This document shows positions 46,226 to 55,041 of a DNA stretch of 64,000 nt, piece by piece. The stretch comes from Stappia sediminis (GTDB taxonomy: Bacteria > Pseudomonadota > Alphaproteobacteria > Rhizobiales > Stappiaceae), in assembly GCF_009826895.1 (NCBI RefSeq), contig NZ_WUMV01000006.1, positions 248,001-312,000 of the forward strand. Direction: 5' to 3'. Position 1 is the stretch's first letter, and each line of letters opens with the position of its first letter. Both the position numbers and the translations under genes were made by a program. The notes beneath the pieces were generated by a model, which was not told the origin of the DNA, made no database searches, and saw only the letters and a program-made list of their open reading frames with translations.

Positions 46226-47689
46226 ATGCGCGCCCAGCCGACCGCCTCGCACTACATCAATGGCGAATACATCGACGATGAAAGCGGCGCACCGCTGGAA
46301 AGCCGCTATCCGGCAACGGGCGAAGTGATAGCGACGCTGAACGTAGCGACGCACGCCACGATCAACGCAGCCGTTGCCGCCGCACGCAGGGGCTTCAAGG
46401 TCTGGTCCGCCACGCCTCCGGCGGAGCGAGGCCAAGTGCTGCTCCGCGCAGCGCAAATCCTGCGCGAGAAAAACCGCGAACTTTCGGAACTCGAAACGCT
46501 CGACACCGGCAAGCCCTTGCAGGAAACGCTGGTGGCCGATGCCGCCTCCGGCGCCGACTGCCTTGATTATTTCGGCGGTCTCACCCGAACGCTGACCGGA
46601 GAGCATATCGACCTTGGCGGCTCCTTCGCCTATACGCGCCGCGAGCCTCTTGGCGTCGTCGCCGCGATCGGCGCCTGGAACTATCCGATCCAGATCGCCT
46701 GCTGGAAAGCGGCTCCCGCTCTTGCCTGCGGCAACTCCGTTGTCTTCAAGCCCTCGGAACTCACCCCGCTATCAGCCCTCAAGCTTGCCGAAGCCCTGAG
46801 CGAAGCCGGACTTCCCGAGGGCGTCTTCAACGTGATCCAGGGCCTCGGCGAGACGGGCGCGCATCTGGTCTCGCACCCCGATGTCGCGAAGGTTTCGCTG
46901 ACAGGCTCCGTGCCGACCGGCATCAGGGTCGCCGAAGCAGCGGCGAAGACACTCAAGCACGTGACGCTGGAACTTGGCGGCAAGTCACCGCTGATCATTT
47001 TCGACGATGCGGATGTGGAGAACGCCGTCTCTGCGGCGATCAACGCGAACTTCTATTCCACGGGGCAAATTTGCTCCAACGGCACGCGCGTCTTCGTGCA
47101 AAAGGGCATCAAGGACGCCTTCCTGAAGCGGCTTGCCGAACGCACGGCCCTGGCCCGGCTGGGCGATCCGCTGGATGAGGAAACGCACATCGGCCCGCTT
47201 GTCTCCGAAAGCCAGATGGACAAGGTGCTTTCCTATATGAAGCTGGGCGCCGAAGAAGGCGCACGGCTTGTTTGCGGCGGCGGCCGGGCGGAGGTTCAAG
47301 GTTTTGCCGAGGGGCTTTTCGTGGAACCGACCGTGTTTGCCGATGTCGCCGACCACATGCGGATCGCGCGTGAGGAAATCTTCGGACCCGTCATGTGCGT
47401 GCTCGACTTCGATACGGAAGATGAGGCGGTCGCCCGCGCCAACGCCACCGAGTTCGGCCTGGCAGCCGGCGTGTTCACCGGCAATCTTGCGCGGGGGCAC
47501 CGCGTGGTCGCCGCCCTTCACGCCGGCACCTGCTGGATCAACACCTACAACCTCACCCCTATCGAAATGCCCTTCGGCGGCTACAAGCATTCGGGCTTCG
47601 GCCGCGAGAACGGCCATGCGGCCATCGAGCACTACAGCCAGATCAAGTCGGTCTACGTGGAGCTTGGGAATGTTGAGAGTGCTTATTAA
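46226..47689 (+). CDS. betB: Betaine-aldehyde dehydrogenase
   Basis: 487 aa. Aldehyde dehydrogenase with ELGGKSPL (catalytic Glu), catalytic Cys283 in [12 protein letters not shown], and NAD-binding [11 protein letters not shown] and LTGSVPTG. It oxidises betaine aldehyde to glycine betaine, a compatible solute and carbon source. I use the ATG at 46226 (MRAQ, as in other BetB); an ATG two codons earlier is possible. It follows betA by 104 bp. Confidence 0.94.
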   Translation: MRAQPTASHYINGEYIDDESGAPLESRYPATGEVIATLNVATHATINAAVAAARRGFKVWSATPPAERGQVLLRAAQILREKNRELSELETLDTGKPLQETLVADAASGADCLDYFGGLTRTLTGEHIDLGGSFAYTRREPLGVVAAIGAWNYPIQIACWKAAPALACGNSVVFKPSELTPLSALKLAEALSEAGLPEGVFNVIQGLGETGAHLVSHPDVAKVSLTGSVPTGIRVAEAAAKTLKHVTLELGGKSPLIIFDDADVENAVSAAINANFYSTGQICSNGTRVFVQKGIKDAFLKRLAERTALARLGDPLDEETHIGPLVSESQMDKVLSYMKLGAEEGARLVCGGGRAEVQGFAEGLFVEPTVFADVADHMRIAREEIFGPVMCVLDFDTEDEAVARANATEFGLAAGVFTGNLARGHRVVAALHAGTCWINTYNLTPIEMPFGGYKHSGFGRENGHAAIEHYSQIKSVYVELGNVESAY

Positions 47690-47747
47690 GAACCAGGCAT
47701 TACGATCTGAAAACACGTATTGATTTTTCTCGATTCCAGGATTGCCA

Positions 47748-48389
47748 ATGCTGACGATTTGGGGACGCAAGACTTCATCCAACGTCCAGGCGGCGATGTG
47801 GTGCGTCGCGGAGCTTGGACTGCCCTTCACACGCCATGATGTGGGCCACAAATACGGCGGAAACGATACGCCCGAATTCCTGACGATGAACCCGAACGGA
47901 ACCGTTCCCGTTCTTCAGGACGGGGATGGCGAGCCCATTTGGGAGACTGGCGCGATCCTGCGGCATCTCGCCAATCGATACGCGCCAGCGCCGTTCTGGC
48001 CGTCAGAGCTTGAAGCGCGAACGCAGATCGACAAATGGACCGAGTGGGCCAAGATCAACATTGCCGCCGGCTTCACAGTACCGATCTTCTGGCAGGTGGT
48101 GCGCACCGCGCCGAAGGACAGGAACGAAGCCGCAATCAAACGAGGCATCGATGCACTGGGCAAGAAGCTCGATATCGCCGAAGCACGCCTTGCCTCCCAT
48201 GCCTTTCTGGCCGGAGACGACTTCACGCTTGCCGACATCCAGTTCGCGCATGTTCTTTTCCGCTATTTCGACATTGAAATCGACCGCCCGCAGCACCCCT
48301 CACTGCGGCGCTACTACGACAGGATGACGGAACGCCCGGCATTCAGGGAGCATGTCATGGTGTCATACGAGGACCTGCGGGTCACCTGA
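47748..48389 (+). CDS. Glutathione S-transferase family protein
   Basis: 213 aa. Thioredoxin-like N-terminal domain (LTIWGRKTSSNVQAAMWCVAELG, active Ser near residue 10), GSH-binding NPNGTVPVLQDGDGEPIWETGAI (cis-Pro and Glu-Thr), then an all-helical domain with LADIQFAHVLFRY. Role is general conjugation or reduction; substrate unknown. It ends 8 bp inside the convergent tetR gene. Confidence 0.9.
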   Translation: MLTIWGRKTSSNVQAAMWCVAELGLPFTRHDVGHKYGGNDTPEFLTMNPNGTVPVLQDGDGEPIWETGAILRHLANRYAPAPFWPSELEARTQIDKWTEWAKINIAAGFTVPIFWQVVRTAPKDRNEAAIKRGIDALGKKLDIAEARLASHAFLAGDDFTLADIQFAHVLFRYFDIEIDRPQHPSLRRYYDRMTERPAFREHVMVSYEDLRVT

Positions 48390-48981
48390 CGAAATCTTCT
48401 TCCAATGAGGCGATGGGCAACATCGCAGCATCGACAATCCCCTGAAGCGCCCGCCGGTCGGGCGCGGTCTTCGCCAGGACGTTGAGCCCCTGTGCGACGC
48501 AGACGAGGTAGCGTGCGAAATCCGCCGGCTCAAGATGCCCGGGAAGGCTTGCCCTGTCTCGCTCCAGCGCTTTGCGAAAGGCCGCTTCCAGTTTGTCGAA
48601 ATGCTCTTTCATGATCGCCTGGACGGCGTCATCCCGGTCAGCCAATTCCATGAAGGAATTGGTGCCGAAACACCCCCATTGCCGGCGGCCCGCGACGATG
48701 CCGTCCATCAGGTAATCGAAATAGGCGCGGATGCCTTCCCGCCCGCTGGGGGCCGCTGCAATCAGGTCGATACCCTCGCGCGTCACGTCATCAAGATAAA
48801 GGCCGATGGCGGCAAGGAATAGATCGCGCTTGTTGCCGTAAGCCGCGTAGACGCTGCCGGGGTTAAGCCCCATGGCGGCACAGATCTCCTGCATTCCGGC
48901 GCCCGTAAAGCCGCGCTGCCAGAACACCTCCAATGCGCCAGCGAGCGCCTCTTCTTCATCGAATTCGCGATGGCGAGCCAT
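48382..48981 (-). CDS. TetR-family transcriptional regulator
   Basis: 199 aa. N-terminal helix-turn-helix (FTGAGMQEICAAMGLNPGSVYAAYGNKRDLF) and a C-terminal ligand domain of the AcrR/TetR_C type with GCFGTNSFMEL. CAGGAT sits close before the ATG at 48981. It diverges from the symporter operon at 49178, and inverted repeats lie in the gap, so it probably represses that operon. Confidence 0.9.
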   Translation of the reverse strand: MARHREFDEEEALAGALEVFWQRGFTGAGMQEICAAMGLNPGSVYAAYGNKRDLFLAAIGLYLDDVTREGIDLIAAAPSGREGIRAYFDYLMDGIVAGRRQWGCFGTNSFMELADRDDAVQAIMKEHFDKLEAAFRKALERDRASLPGHLEPADFARYLVCVAQGLNVLAKTAPDRRALQGIVDAAMLPIASLEEDFVR

Positions 48982-49090
48982 ATCCTGCGATACCGCAAAT
49001 GAAATTCGCTTGCAAGGCAAAGCGTTACCCAAGGTTTCGTTGCCAGCCCTGCAATTCTTGAATTGACATTCAAAATTTTTCATGAATTCT

Positions 49091-49102
49091 CATTCAAGAA
49101 TG
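49091..49102. promoter_or_regulatory. Candidate TetR operator between tetR and symporter operon
   Basis: CATTCAAGAATG, perfect 5-bp arms around AA. A related CATTCAA lies at about 49068 and TTGAATTGACATTCAA nearby, so this AT-rich patch (49055-49102) holds several repeated half-sites. It sits 76 bp before the operon start and 110 bp from tetR. Confidence 0.45.
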
Positions 49103-49177
49103 CGAGAGCGGCATGAGGCAGGGAGGAAAATACGCCGCCGCTCCCGCAGGAAAAAACCTCTTCCTGGGAGTGAAACA

Positions 49178-49498
49178 ATGAACGCCTACAAGAAGGAGTG
49201 GACGTCGACGCTCGTTTTCGGCGCACTCTACGTCGTTCTCGCGCATACCGGCCTGTTCGCCATCGCGTTCGGTGTCGACAACGACACCCGCGTACTCGGC
49301 TTTCCGCTGCACTACTTCATCGCGATAGTCCTCGGCTCCGCCGGCATCCTGGCCGTATCCATCGTCTGGAACCGCTACGCCGACCAGTTGGAAAGCGAGA
49401 TCGAGGCGGAAAACAACAAGACAGCGCCTGAGGCCGCATCCGCGACCGGCGCGCTCGCAGCCGCGAACGGCTTCGCCCGGGAAGGAGCGCAGTCATGA
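49178..49498 (+). CDS. Small two-helix membrane protein, probable symporter partner
   Basis: 106 aa. Two hydrophobic segments (about 10-32 and 45-64, with GFPLHYFIAIVLGSAG between and in the second), then a charged Ala/Glu tail. GGGAG is 8 bases upstream. The stop overlaps the symporter start (ATGA, 49495-49498). The GFP-x-x-F pattern recalls small partners of SSS transporters (YhdT, DUF4212 types), but family assignment is open. It is not similar to the partner at 3955. Confidence 0.75.
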   Translation: MNAYKKEWTSTLVFGALYVVLAHTGLFAIAFGVDNDTRVLGFPLHYFIAIVLGSAGILAVSIVWNRYADQLESEIEAENNKTAPEAASATGALAAANGFAREGAQS

Positions 49499-51135
49499 GC
49501 GAAGCCGACTGGCAGATCCAGAATATCTGGCTGGGCATGGGGATCACGCTTGCGGTCTTCGCGCTCTACTACATCGTCGCCGTCATCTCCAACAAGAAGA
49601 CGCATACCTCGGCAGACCTTTATCTGGCCGGCAGATCGATCGGGCCGGTGGTGAATTCGCTCGCTGCCGCCTCCACCTGGATGAGTGTCGCCACCTTCCT
49701 CGGCGTCGTCGCCCTTATCCAGCAACTGCACCTGCCCTTCGTCTACATGTGGATCCAGCTCATCCTGAGCGTGCCTCTGCTGGTGCTGCTTTACGGCGCA
49801 TCGCTCTGGCGGTCCGGGGTCTACACATCCGTTCACTTCGTGCAGATGCGTTACGGGCGCTCCGCCGGATATCTCGCCGCCGTGTGGATGCTGCTCATCA
49901 TGCTCATGTACATGATCGGCCAGTTCATCGGCATCGCGAAGGTATTCGAGGTTCTTCTCGGCCTTCCCTACACGCCCTCGCTCATAATTTCCGCGCTGGT
50001 GATCACCGGCTATATCACCGTCGGCGGCATGAAGGGCGCCACCTACAACGACGCGATCCAGATGGTGATCATGATGGTCGCCCTGCTCGTGCCGCTGGCC
50101 GCGATCCTCAAACAGATGGGTGTCGCCGGATACTGGTTCCCGCCGCTCGGCTACGGCGACCTGACGGATGTTCTTCTGGAACGCCTCCCGACGTTCTTCG
50201 ACCTCAAGTACGAACCTCGCTTTTACCTGGCGCTGTTCGTCGCGCTGACGCTTGGCACGCTCGGCCTGCCGCAGCTTGCCCAGCGGGTCCTGACATCGTC
50301 GAGCATCCGCACCGCGCGCCGCGTCGTGCCGTGGTTCTGCCTCTGGGTGGGACTGATGTTCCTCGGCACCTATGCCATGGGCTTTGCCGGCGTCTACCAC
50401 TTCGCCTCGATCGGCGAGACGCTGACACCGGAAGCCGCCGACAAGACGACGCTCCTGCTCAATCTCGCCTACAACCCGGAATGGGTGAGCGCCTTCGTGA
50501 TCGCAGGCGTTCTGGCGGCAGGCGTTTCCACGATCGCCGGCCTCATGATCGGCATCGCAACGGTCGTCGGCCATGACATCGTCGGCAGCTTCAAGCCCGA
50601 AATGCCCGAAATCAAGAAGCTGCGCTGGGGCTACGTCGCGCTTGCGGGAACGGGTGTGGTCTCCATGCTCGTCTCACTCGATCCTCCGGCGTTCCTGATC
50701 ACCAGCATCTTCTGGGCGTTCGGCCTTTGCGCGACCGCCGTAACCCCGATGGTGGTGCTCGGTGTCTGGTCGACGCGGATCAACTTCTGGGGCGCGATCT
50801 TCGGCAGCACCGTTTCCGGCCTGCTCTACATAGCCCTGTCGCCATATGTGTTTCCCGACTTCTCGATCGGCAGCGGGCTGATCGCCAAGCTCGGTTACTC
50901 GGTGGCGCTGATCACGGTGCCGGTCGGTTTCATCCTGACGATCCTCGGATCGCTCGCCGCCGAACGCGCATTCGCCGGCGTCGCCGCGGGCGAACTGTCA
51001 CGCGCCCAGGCGATGGTGGAAGGCATGCACGGCTGGGCGACCGTCACACGCGAGCGCTACAACGGCGTGCAGTGGCTCCTGATCCTCTGCGCGCTTTGGG
51101 TGCCGGTCCTGATTTGGGGCCTGCAGCCGTGGTAG
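49495..51135 (+). CDS. Sodium:solute symporter (SSS/SLC5 family)
   Basis: 546 aa with about 13 membrane helices. It has the family pattern LYLAGRSIGPVVNSLAAASTWMSVATFLG near residue 42 and GGMKGATYNDAIQMV. The class includes acetate/glycolate and pyruvate carriers; substrate is unproven. The two upstream and downstream small membrane proteins overlap it, and a haloacid dehalogenase follows, which favours a short carboxylic acid. Confidence 0.87.
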   Translation: MSEADWQIQNIWLGMGITLAVFALYYIVAVISNKKTHTSADLYLAGRSIGPVVNSLAAASTWMSVATFLGVVALIQQLHLPFVYMWIQLILSVPLLVLLYGASLWRSGVYTSVHFVQMRYGRSAGYLAAVWMLLIMLMYMIGQFIGIAKVFEVLLGLPYTPSLIISALVITGYITVGGMKGATYNDAIQMVIMMVALLVPLAAILKQMGVAGYWFPPLGYGDLTDVLLERLPTFFDLKYEPRFYLALFVALTLGTLGLPQLAQRVLTSSSIRTARRVVPWFCLWVGLMFLGTYAMGFAGVYHFASIGETLTPEAADKTTLLLNLAYNPEWVSAFVIAGVLAAGVSTIAGLMIGIATVVGHDIVGSFKPEMPEIKKLRWGYVALAGTGVVSMLVSLDPPAFLITSIFWAFGLCATAVTPMVVLGVWSTRINFWGAIFGSTVSGLLYIALSPYVFPDFSIGSGLIAKLGYSVALITVPVGFILTILGSLAAERAFAGVAAGELSRAQAMVEGMHGWATVTRERYNGVQWLLILCALWVPVLIWGLQPW

Positions 51136-51635
51136 GCTCAGCAGCCGGACAAACAGGCTTCCGGGGGCTCACCGCCCTCGGAATGCCGGTTACCGGGCTG
51201 ATGTGGAGCACAGGCGTCTTTCTCGGGCGATCAGACGACATAGGCGGGCTGGACATACCCTTGGCCCAGGCCTTTGCGGTTGTCACCGTCGGCGGACTTT
51301 CGCAGACATTGGCTATATGGTTCGGCCTGGCCGCCGTAACCTGGGCGATGACGCGCCTCTTCGGTGCTAGGATCGGTTTTCCGAAGCTTCTTGCGGTCTA
51401 TTCCGCAGCAGCCGCGCCGCTGTGGGTGGCGGCACCCGCCGCCGCCCTTCACCTCAGCAGCGAGATCGTTCCGCGGGAACCGACACTGATCGTCGCCATC
51501 GCCGGTGTCGCGCTCTTTTTCTGGAAACTGTCGGAAAGCCTTGCCATGGCCTGCGACTGGACAAGGCTCAGAGCCTGCGGCGCCCTCATCTGCACGGGCG
51601 TCTTCATGGCCAGTTTCATCTCACTTTATGCATAG
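51129..51635 (+). CDS. Small membrane protein of unknown function in the symporter operon
   Basis: 168 aa with about four hydrophobic segments (about 40-65, 75-95, 105-130, 145-165). The GTG at 51129 overlaps the symporter stop; an ATG at 51183 is an alternative (150 aa). Coding is supported by the long hydrophobic pattern and tight spacing to the dehalogenase (21 bp). I do not recognise a family. Confidence 0.6.
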   Translation: MVGSAAGQTGFRGLTALGMPVTGLMWSTGVFLGRSDDIGGLDIPLAQAFAVVTVGGLSQTLAIWFGLAAVTWAMTRLFGARIGFPKLLAVYSAAAAPLWVAAPAAALHLSSEIVPREPTLIVAIAGVALFFWKLSESLAMACDWTRLRACGALICTGVFMASFISLYA

Positions 51636-51656
51636 ACAACAACCGGGAGCATCCCA

Positions 51657-52394
51657 ATGACCATCAAAGCCATCGTCTTCGACGCCTATGGAACGCTCTA
51701 TGACGTTCAGTCGGTATCGTCGATCACCGAGGAAAAGTTTCCGGGAAAGGGCGAGCTGATCACGCAGGTGTGGCGGCTTAAGCAGCTTGAATACACCTGG
51801 CTGCGTTCGCAGATGGGCGCTTTCCACGACTTCTGGGCCGTTTCGCAGGAATCGCTTGCCTATACGCTCGACTGCATCGGCATTCCCTATGAGAAAGCGG
51901 TCTTCGAGGAGATCATGGCGAAATACCGCCATCTCGACCCATATGCGGACAGCATCAGCGCGCTTGAAGCGCTGAAGGGGAAACAGCGGGCGATCCTTTC
52001 CAACGGCAGCCAGGACATGCTGGACGACCTGATCCGCAACACCGGGCTCAACGCTCACCTGGAGGCTTGCGTCAGCGTAGACGCCGTTCAGATCTTCAAG
52101 CCGAACAACAAGGCCTACGAGTTGATCGAGGACAAGCTCGGTGTGAAGCCGGAAGAGGTGCTCTTCGTCTCCTCGAACGCCTTCGATGCCTGCGGAGCAA
52201 AGAACTTCGGCCTCAAGGTAGCCTGGATCGAAAGGGTTACGGCGGAAGCGCTGAGAGCCGAGATCGCCGGCCTCGACAAGGCGGGCCCGACTACGATGTT
52301 CAAGATCCTGCGCATGCGCATGGAGCACTTCGGCATGGATCCGGATTATCGGCTTTCCTCGCTCAACGAACTGGCAGGCATCGTGAACGGCTGA
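51657..52394 (+). CDS. Type II haloacid dehalogenase
   Basis: 245 aa. HAD superfamily: nucleophile Asp9 in VFDAYGTLYD, Ser/Asn in LSNGS, Lys in FKPNNKAYE, and VSSNAFDACGA. The YGTLYD and SSNAFD forms are typical of L-2-haloacid dehalogenases, which turn haloacids into hydroxyacids. GGGAG lies before the ATG. Last gene of the symporter operon, converging on arsC with 3 bp between stops. Confidence 0.88.
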   Translation: MTIKAIVFDAYGTLYDVQSVSSITEEKFPGKGELITQVWRLKQLEYTWLRSQMGAFHDFWAVSQESLAYTLDCIGIPYEKAVFEEIMAKYRHLDPYADSISALEALKGKQRAILSNGSQDMLDDLIRNTGLNAHLEACVSVDAVQIFKPNNKAYELIEDKLGVKPEEVLFVSSNAFDACGAKNFGLKVAWIERVTAEALRAEIAGLDKAGPTTMFKILRMRMEHFGMDPDYRLSSLNELAGIVNG

Positions 52395-52397
52395 AGC

Positions 52398-52745
52398 TTA
52401 AAGGATATCCAAGACGGCTTCCGGCGGGCGACCAAGCATGGCTTTCCCGCCGGAAAAGACGACGGGGCGCTCTATCAGGATCGGGTTCGCAGCCATCGCT
52501 GCGACGAGAATGTCCGGGTTGGTAACCTCGGCGAGCTCCATCTCCTTGTAGAGCGCCTCGCCCGTACGCATGAGCTTGCGCGGATCGTTGAAACCGAGCG
52601 CATAGAGAGCGGAACGAATATCCGCTTCGTTCGGCGTATCCTTCAGATATTCGCGCACATGCGGATGCGCGCCTTTTTCTTCCAGAAGCGCAAGTGTTTC
52701 CCGCGACTTGGAGCAGCGCGGATTGTGCCAGATCGTTACCGTCAT
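52398..52745 (-). CDS. arsC: Arsenate reductase (glutaredoxin type, ArsC family)
   Basis: 115 aa. Catalytic Cys11 in NPRCSKSR and the Arg region ILIERPVVF. Reduces arsenate to arsenite with glutathione and glutaredoxin. It starts 6 bp after the pyrD stop, so it shares that operon; no arsenite exporter or ArsR is near, so a housekeeping or Spx-like role is possible. Confidence 0.92.
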   Translation of the reverse strand: MTVTIWHNPRCSKSRETLALLEEKGAHPHVREYLKDTPNEADIRSALYALGFNDPRKLMRTGEALYKEMELAEVTNPDILVAAMAANPILIERPVVFSGGKAMLGRPPEAVLDIL

Positions 52746-52751
52746 TTTCGT

Positions 52752-53849
52752 TTAGTCCTCCCGCACATCGGCCCAGGCATCCACATTGGCGCCCACGGCT
52801 TCGGAAATATGACCAAGTCCGTTTGAATCGAGCTGCTTCGACAGATGCGACAGAATGCGCCTCACAAGGCCCGGCCCCTCGTAGACGAGGCCCGTATAAA
52901 GCTGGATCAGCGTTGCTCCGGCGGCGATCTTCGTCCACGCGGTTTCGGGACTGTCGATACCTCCAACGCCGATGATCGGTAGCTGCGGGCCTACAAGTTT
53001 GCGCATGCGGGCAAGGGCGATCGTCGATTTGCGAAAAAGCGGCCTGCCGGATAGCCCGCCGGCCTCCTTGGCCGTCGCGCTGTCCTTCAAATGATCGCGC
53101 GAGATCGTGGTATTGGAGACGATGAGACCGTCGACCTTGGCGGCAAGAACTTCTTCCGCGATCTCTTCCATGGCCTTGTCGTCGATATCCGGCGCGATCT
53201 TCAGGAAAACCGGCACCTTGCGTCCGACACGCTCAGAGGCATCGTCGCGCGCATGGAGCGACCGCTTCAGGAGATCGCGCAGCGCGTCGCGCGCCTGAAG
53301 GTCCCGCAGGCCCGGCGTGTTGGGAGAGGAAATGTTGACCGTGAAATAAGAGGCAAGGTCCGCAAAAGCCTCGATGCCGGCGACATAGTCGGCGATGCGG
53401 TCCCCGGCATCCTTGTTCGCTCCGACATTGACCCCGACGATGCCGCCGCGATGACGGCGCGCCTCGAGCCGGGCTCGCATCGCCGCATGGCCTTCGTTGT
53501 TGAAGCCGTAGCGATTTATGACCCCGTGATCGGCGGGAAGCCGGAAGACGCGCGGGCGCGGGTTCCCGGTTTGCGCCCTCGGCGTGACGGTGCCGACCTC
53601 GGCGAAGCCGAAGCCGAGACGAAGGACCGCATCGGGAACTTCGCCGTTCTTGTCGAAACCTGCGGCAAGCCCGAGCGGATTGGGAAAAGTCAAATCGAAG
53701 AGTTTGACCGCGAGCCTGCCGTCCGCCGCCGGCTCGCATGCCGGAAACAATCCGGAGGACAGCGCCTTGATCGTAAGCCCGTGCGCCGTTTCCGGATCCA
53801 TGGAAAAAAGCGCCTTGCGGGCGAGGCCATCTACCAGCGACAGGACCAT
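52752..53849 (-). CDS. pyrD: Dihydroorotate dehydrogenase (quinone), class 2
   Basis: 365 aa. Class 2 enzyme with an N-terminal membrane-binding helix region, PNPLGLAAGFDKNGE, the catalytic Ser in NISSPNTPGLR, KIAPDI, and FMN-binding GVGGI and GATLIQLYTG. Oxidises dihydroorotate to orotate with quinone at the inner membrane. Start ATG overlaps the DUF952 stop (TGATG), with GGAGGGG upstream. Confidence 0.95.
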   Translation of the reverse strand: MVLSLVDGLARKALFSMDPETAHGLTIKALSSGLFPACEPAADGRLAVKLFDLTFPNPLGLAAGFDKNGEVPDAVLRLGFGFAEVGTVTPRAQTGNPRPRVFRLPADHGVINRYGFNNEGHAAMRARLEARRHRGGIVGVNVGANKDAGDRIADYVAGIEAFADLASYFTVNISSPNTPGLRDLQARDALRDLLKRSLHARDDASERVGRKVPVFLKIAPDIDDKAMEEIAEEVLAAKVDGLIVSNTTISRDHLKDSATAKEAGGLSGRPLFRKSTIALARMRKLVGPQLPIIGVGGIDSPETAWTKIAAGATLIQLYTGLVYEGPGLVRRILSHLSKQLDSNGLGHISEAVGANVDAWADVRED

Positions 53850-54190
53850 CAAAGCCCCTCCGGGAAGACATGCACTCCCCCAGGCCCGAGCGGAAGGTCG
53901 TTCACCCATCCGACCTTGGCAAGGTCCAGCGAGGCATAGAGATGCGGGAAAAGCGCACCCCCGCGCGATACTTCCCACTTCAAAGCGTCACCCAGCTTTT
54001 CCGCTTCCACGCCGACGAGCAGAAGGCCCGATTGCCCGCCAAAATGCTTTGCGGCGGTTTCGCGAACCTGATCGGCCGATGAAAAATGGATGAAGCCGTC
54101 GGCTTGATCGACCGGAGCCCCGTCGAACCGCCCCGCGCTTTGCGCCTCGGCCCATTGGGTGCTCGTGACGATCTTGTAGATGATTGCCAT
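53849..54190 (-). CDS. DUF952 family protein
   Basis: 113 aa. IYKIVTSTQW start, GFIHFSSADQVRETAAKHF, LLLVGVEAEKLGDALKWEVSRGGALFPHLYASL, the DUF952 pattern. Function unknown; it is often found directly upstream of pyrD in rhizobia, as here. The ATG at 54190 matches family starts; an upstream extension is not conserved. Confidence 0.9.
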   Translation of the reverse strand: MAIIYKIVTSTQWAEAQSAGRFDGAPVDQADGFIHFSSADQVRETAAKHFGGQSGLLLVGVEAEKLGDALKWEVSRGGALFPHLYASLDLAKVGWVNDLPLGPGGVHVFPEGL

Positions 54191-54277
54191 GATGATCCGC
54201 TCCACTCGCTCTGGCGAGCTTTTAGACTTCGCGAATGAGAACGACAAGACTGGCGAACAGGGGTGGACAGGAATATA

Positions 54278-54289
54278 TACCGATAGGTA
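54278..54289. promoter_or_regulatory. Candidate operator upstream of the S24-type repressor
   Basis: TACC-GATA-GGTA, perfect 4-bp arms, extended to TATACC/GGTAAA with one mismatch, 84-95 bp before the repressor start. Self-control by the S24 protein is the natural reading. It also lies 88 bp before the divergent DUF952-pyrD operon. Confidence 0.45.
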
Positions 54290-54372
54290 AACTAATGTCG
54301 GGATAAATTCCTTGCGCCATGCAGGCCGCAACCTCGACATACTGCAGGCCATATCGCCGGAGGAGCGAAGAA

Positions 54373-55020
54373 ATGCTTTCCCATGATCGCGTCTGGGCCG
54401 CGATCGACACGCTCGCCCGCCGTCACGGCCTGTCGCCATCAGGCCTTGCCCGGCGTGCAGGTCTCGACCCTACGACCTTCAACCCGTCGAAACGGGTGGC
54501 AGGAGACGGACGGCCACGCTGGCCCTCGACGGAATCGCTCGCCAAAATCCTTGAGGCGACGCGTTCCGACCTGACCGAGCTGTTCGACATGGTCACCGAC
54601 CGCGACCGTCCGGATCTTGCGGGCAAAGCCCCCAGGCGGACGGTCCCCCTGCTTGGCATCGCCCAGGCGGGCGCGGGCGGCTTCTTCGACGACGGCGGCT
54701 TTCCCGCAGGCACCGGGTGGGACGAGATTACCTTTCCGGACGACGGGCGGGAAAGCGTTTATGCGCTGGAGGTGACCGGCGATTCCATGCATCCGCTTTA
54801 TCGCGACGGTGACATGCTGATCGTCTCTCCCGGCTCCGCCGTCAGGCGCGGCGACCGTGTTGTGGTCAAGACGCTGGAAGGCGAGGTCATGGCCAAGGTA
54901 CTGCACCGGCAGACCGCGCGAAACGTGGAGCTGCATTCGCTCAACCCCGAGCACGAAGCGCGCACGATCGAACTTAAGGACATTGAGTGGATCGCGCGCA
55001 TCATCTGGGCAAGCCAATAG
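54373..55020 (+). CDS. XRE-type repressor with S24/LexA peptidase domain
   Basis: 215 aa. N-terminal helix-turn-helix (LSPSGLARRAGLDPTTFNPSKR), a linker, and a C-terminal S24 domain with catalytic Ser138 in TGDSMHPLYRDGD and Lys166 in VVVKTLEGEV. The linker has AQAGAGG, a possible Ala-Gly cleavage point. No phage genes are nearby, and similar proteins are stable residents of rhizobial chromosomes. Targets unknown. GGAGGAG precedes the ATG. Confidence 0.87.
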   Translation: MLSHDRVWAAIDTLARRHGLSPSGLARRAGLDPTTFNPSKRVAGDGRPRWPSTESLAKILEATRSDLTELFDMVTDRDRPDLAGKAPRRTVPLLGIAQAGAGGFFDDGGFPAGTGWDEITFPDDGRESVYALEVTGDSMHPLYRDGDMLIVSPGSAVRRGDRVVVKTLEGEVMAKVLHRQTARNVELHSLNPEHEARTIELKDIEWIARIIWASQ

Positions 55021-55041
55021 CCGAAGCGGCAGGAGGCGACG

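Noticed and set aside
54373-55020. Prophage repressor or true LexA
   Set aside because: No phage genes lie nearby, and the helix-turn-helix is XRE-type rather than the winged LexA domain.
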